From: Gnetum montanum
Lineage: Eukaryota; Streptophyta; Gnetopsida; Gnetales; Gnetaceae
Assembly: GCA_015680685.1 (NCBI GenBank)
Contig: MNCI01010839.1
Span: 1-42,643 of the forward strand
Direction: 5' to 3'
DNA: 42,643 nt
Of the stretch, positions 42,401 through 42,643 are shown one piece after another. A model generated the notes under the pieces. It searched no databases and had not been told where the DNA came from. It worked only from the letters and a program-made list of their open reading frames with translations. Every line of letters begins with the position of its first letter. Position 1 is the first letter of the stretch. The position numbers and the translations under genes were made by a program.

Positions 42401-42643
42401 GAGTAGTAGGCAGATTAATTGGTCGAGGAGGTTGTTGGGTCGTCATTTGTTGCTGTGGAGCAATGTTCAGAGTTGCGGTTGTGGGGTGTGGCACGTTGAA
42501 GTGAGTGGGTTGTTGAACAAAGGGTATGGCCCCTTGCCTAGCCACAAACTATGCAGTGACACCCTGGATGTACGAGGCCGATGTAGTGAAAGTGGCCCCA
42601 TGTGTTTGCATGTGCGGTATGTACTGGGTGGAGATGGGGGTGG
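39456..42643 (-). CDS. Element 6 gag-aspartic protease polyprotein, 5' end outside window
   Basis: A 1,029-codon open frame runs from 42545 to the TAA at 39456. The frame also continues upstream of 42545 to the window edge through one TAG (42549-42551), so the GTG at 42545 is not a convincing start. By residue from 42545: capsid-like retrotransposon gag domain about 78-265 (YNGEGDPNTHLVTFRSE, DWYRALP, NDFIKSKLYYL); zinc-knuckle-like CHYHQ..GH..DTC about 380-393; Pro-rich linker with 28-residue repeats 475-578; protease about 795-915 with VDDGAATNV (815-823) in place of the usual D-S/T-G and ILGRPWL (888-894). It forms the particle shell and processes the polyprotein. Its intactness relative to elements 2 and 5 suggests recent activity. 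Confidence 0.9.
40814..41150 (-). repeat. 84-bp in-frame repeats in gag
   Basis: Four copies at 84-bp steps (40814, 40898, 40982, 41066 on the + strand), each encoding TPFVVKVPP and QTSAKTLNWQDSMQSRAPK. Each contains GCCAGTTTAACGTCTTAGCG, which is the same core as the non-coding arrays after integrase. Confidence 0.9.

Larger units (their letters stand above)
36363..42643 (-). mobile_element. Element 6: gag-only Tat-type element, youngest insertion
   Basis: Right to left: gag-PR nearly intact, short post-PR array, acceptor-like site, post-INT-type array, 3' region, PPT hairpin and LTR E. RT, RNase H and integrase are absent. It interrupts the gRH of element 4 at 36362/36363. The 5' LTR and PBS should lie just right of the window. 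It resembles non-autonomous gag-only elements that depend on a partner's pol. Confidence 0.8.

Noticed and set aside
42543-42545. GTG at 42545 as the true gag start
   Set aside because: The same frame continues upstream to the window edge through a single TAG, with gag-like Thr/Pro-rich sequence, so the real start lies outside.

Overview
The window looks like nuclear heterochromatin of a land plant with a large, retrotransposon-rich genome. Almost everything recognisable is a Ty3/gypsy LTR retrotransposon of the Tat/Ogre type: gag fused to an aspartic protease (PR), then reverse transcriptase (RT), its own RNase H (gRH), a second archaeal/plant-type RNase H (aRH) and integrase (INT). Host genes show introns and no bacterial signals are present. 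I cannot name the species; a gymnosperm or fern would fit, but that is a guess.

Layout. (1) 1-3720, + strand: element 1, a decayed pol with the unusual order PR-aRH-RT-gRH-INT. (2) 3721-4299: nothing recognised. (3) 4300-19730, + strand: element 2, with gag-PR, a 5.4 kb PR-RT gap resembling the Ogre intron, pol, a tandem array, a 3' region and its 3' LTR (LTR A). The gap holds a decayed, intron-bearing gene on the opposite strand with an FCP1/NIF-like phosphatase domain. (4) 19731-23015: a + strand relic ORF, then LTR B (- strand, with a PBS-like site). (5) 23016-26159, + strand: element 5, a heavily decayed gag-PR. (6) 26160-31534, - strand: element 3 (LTR C, 3' region, array, INT, part of aRH). 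(7) 31535-36362, - strand: element 4 (LTR D, 3' region, array, INT, aRH, gRH tail). (8) 36363-42643, - strand: element 6 (LTR E, 3' region, array, and a nearly intact gag-PR with no pol).

How the parts relate. The right half reads as a chain of nested insertions. Element 3 interrupts the gag-PR of element 5, element 4 interrupts the aRH of element 3, and element 6 interrupts the gRH of element 4. Coding decay falls in that same order, which supports the reading. The missing halves should lie to the right of the window.

Family hallmarks recur in several copies: LTRs that start TGAAACA and end near TACA; a purine tract lying in a hairpin that crosses the U3 border; tandem arrays built on a TTAAACTRGC core after PR, after INT and even inside gag; and U3 regions full of short palindromes (GCTATGC/GCATAGC in LTRs A-C, GCGTATACGC in LTRs D-E). 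The best candidate for something undescribed is the antisense spliced gene in element 2. Two of its introns have clean borders and keep the reading frame across three exons.

No tRNA, rRNA, CRISPR or intact host gene was found. All calls come from reading the sequence; no database search was run.
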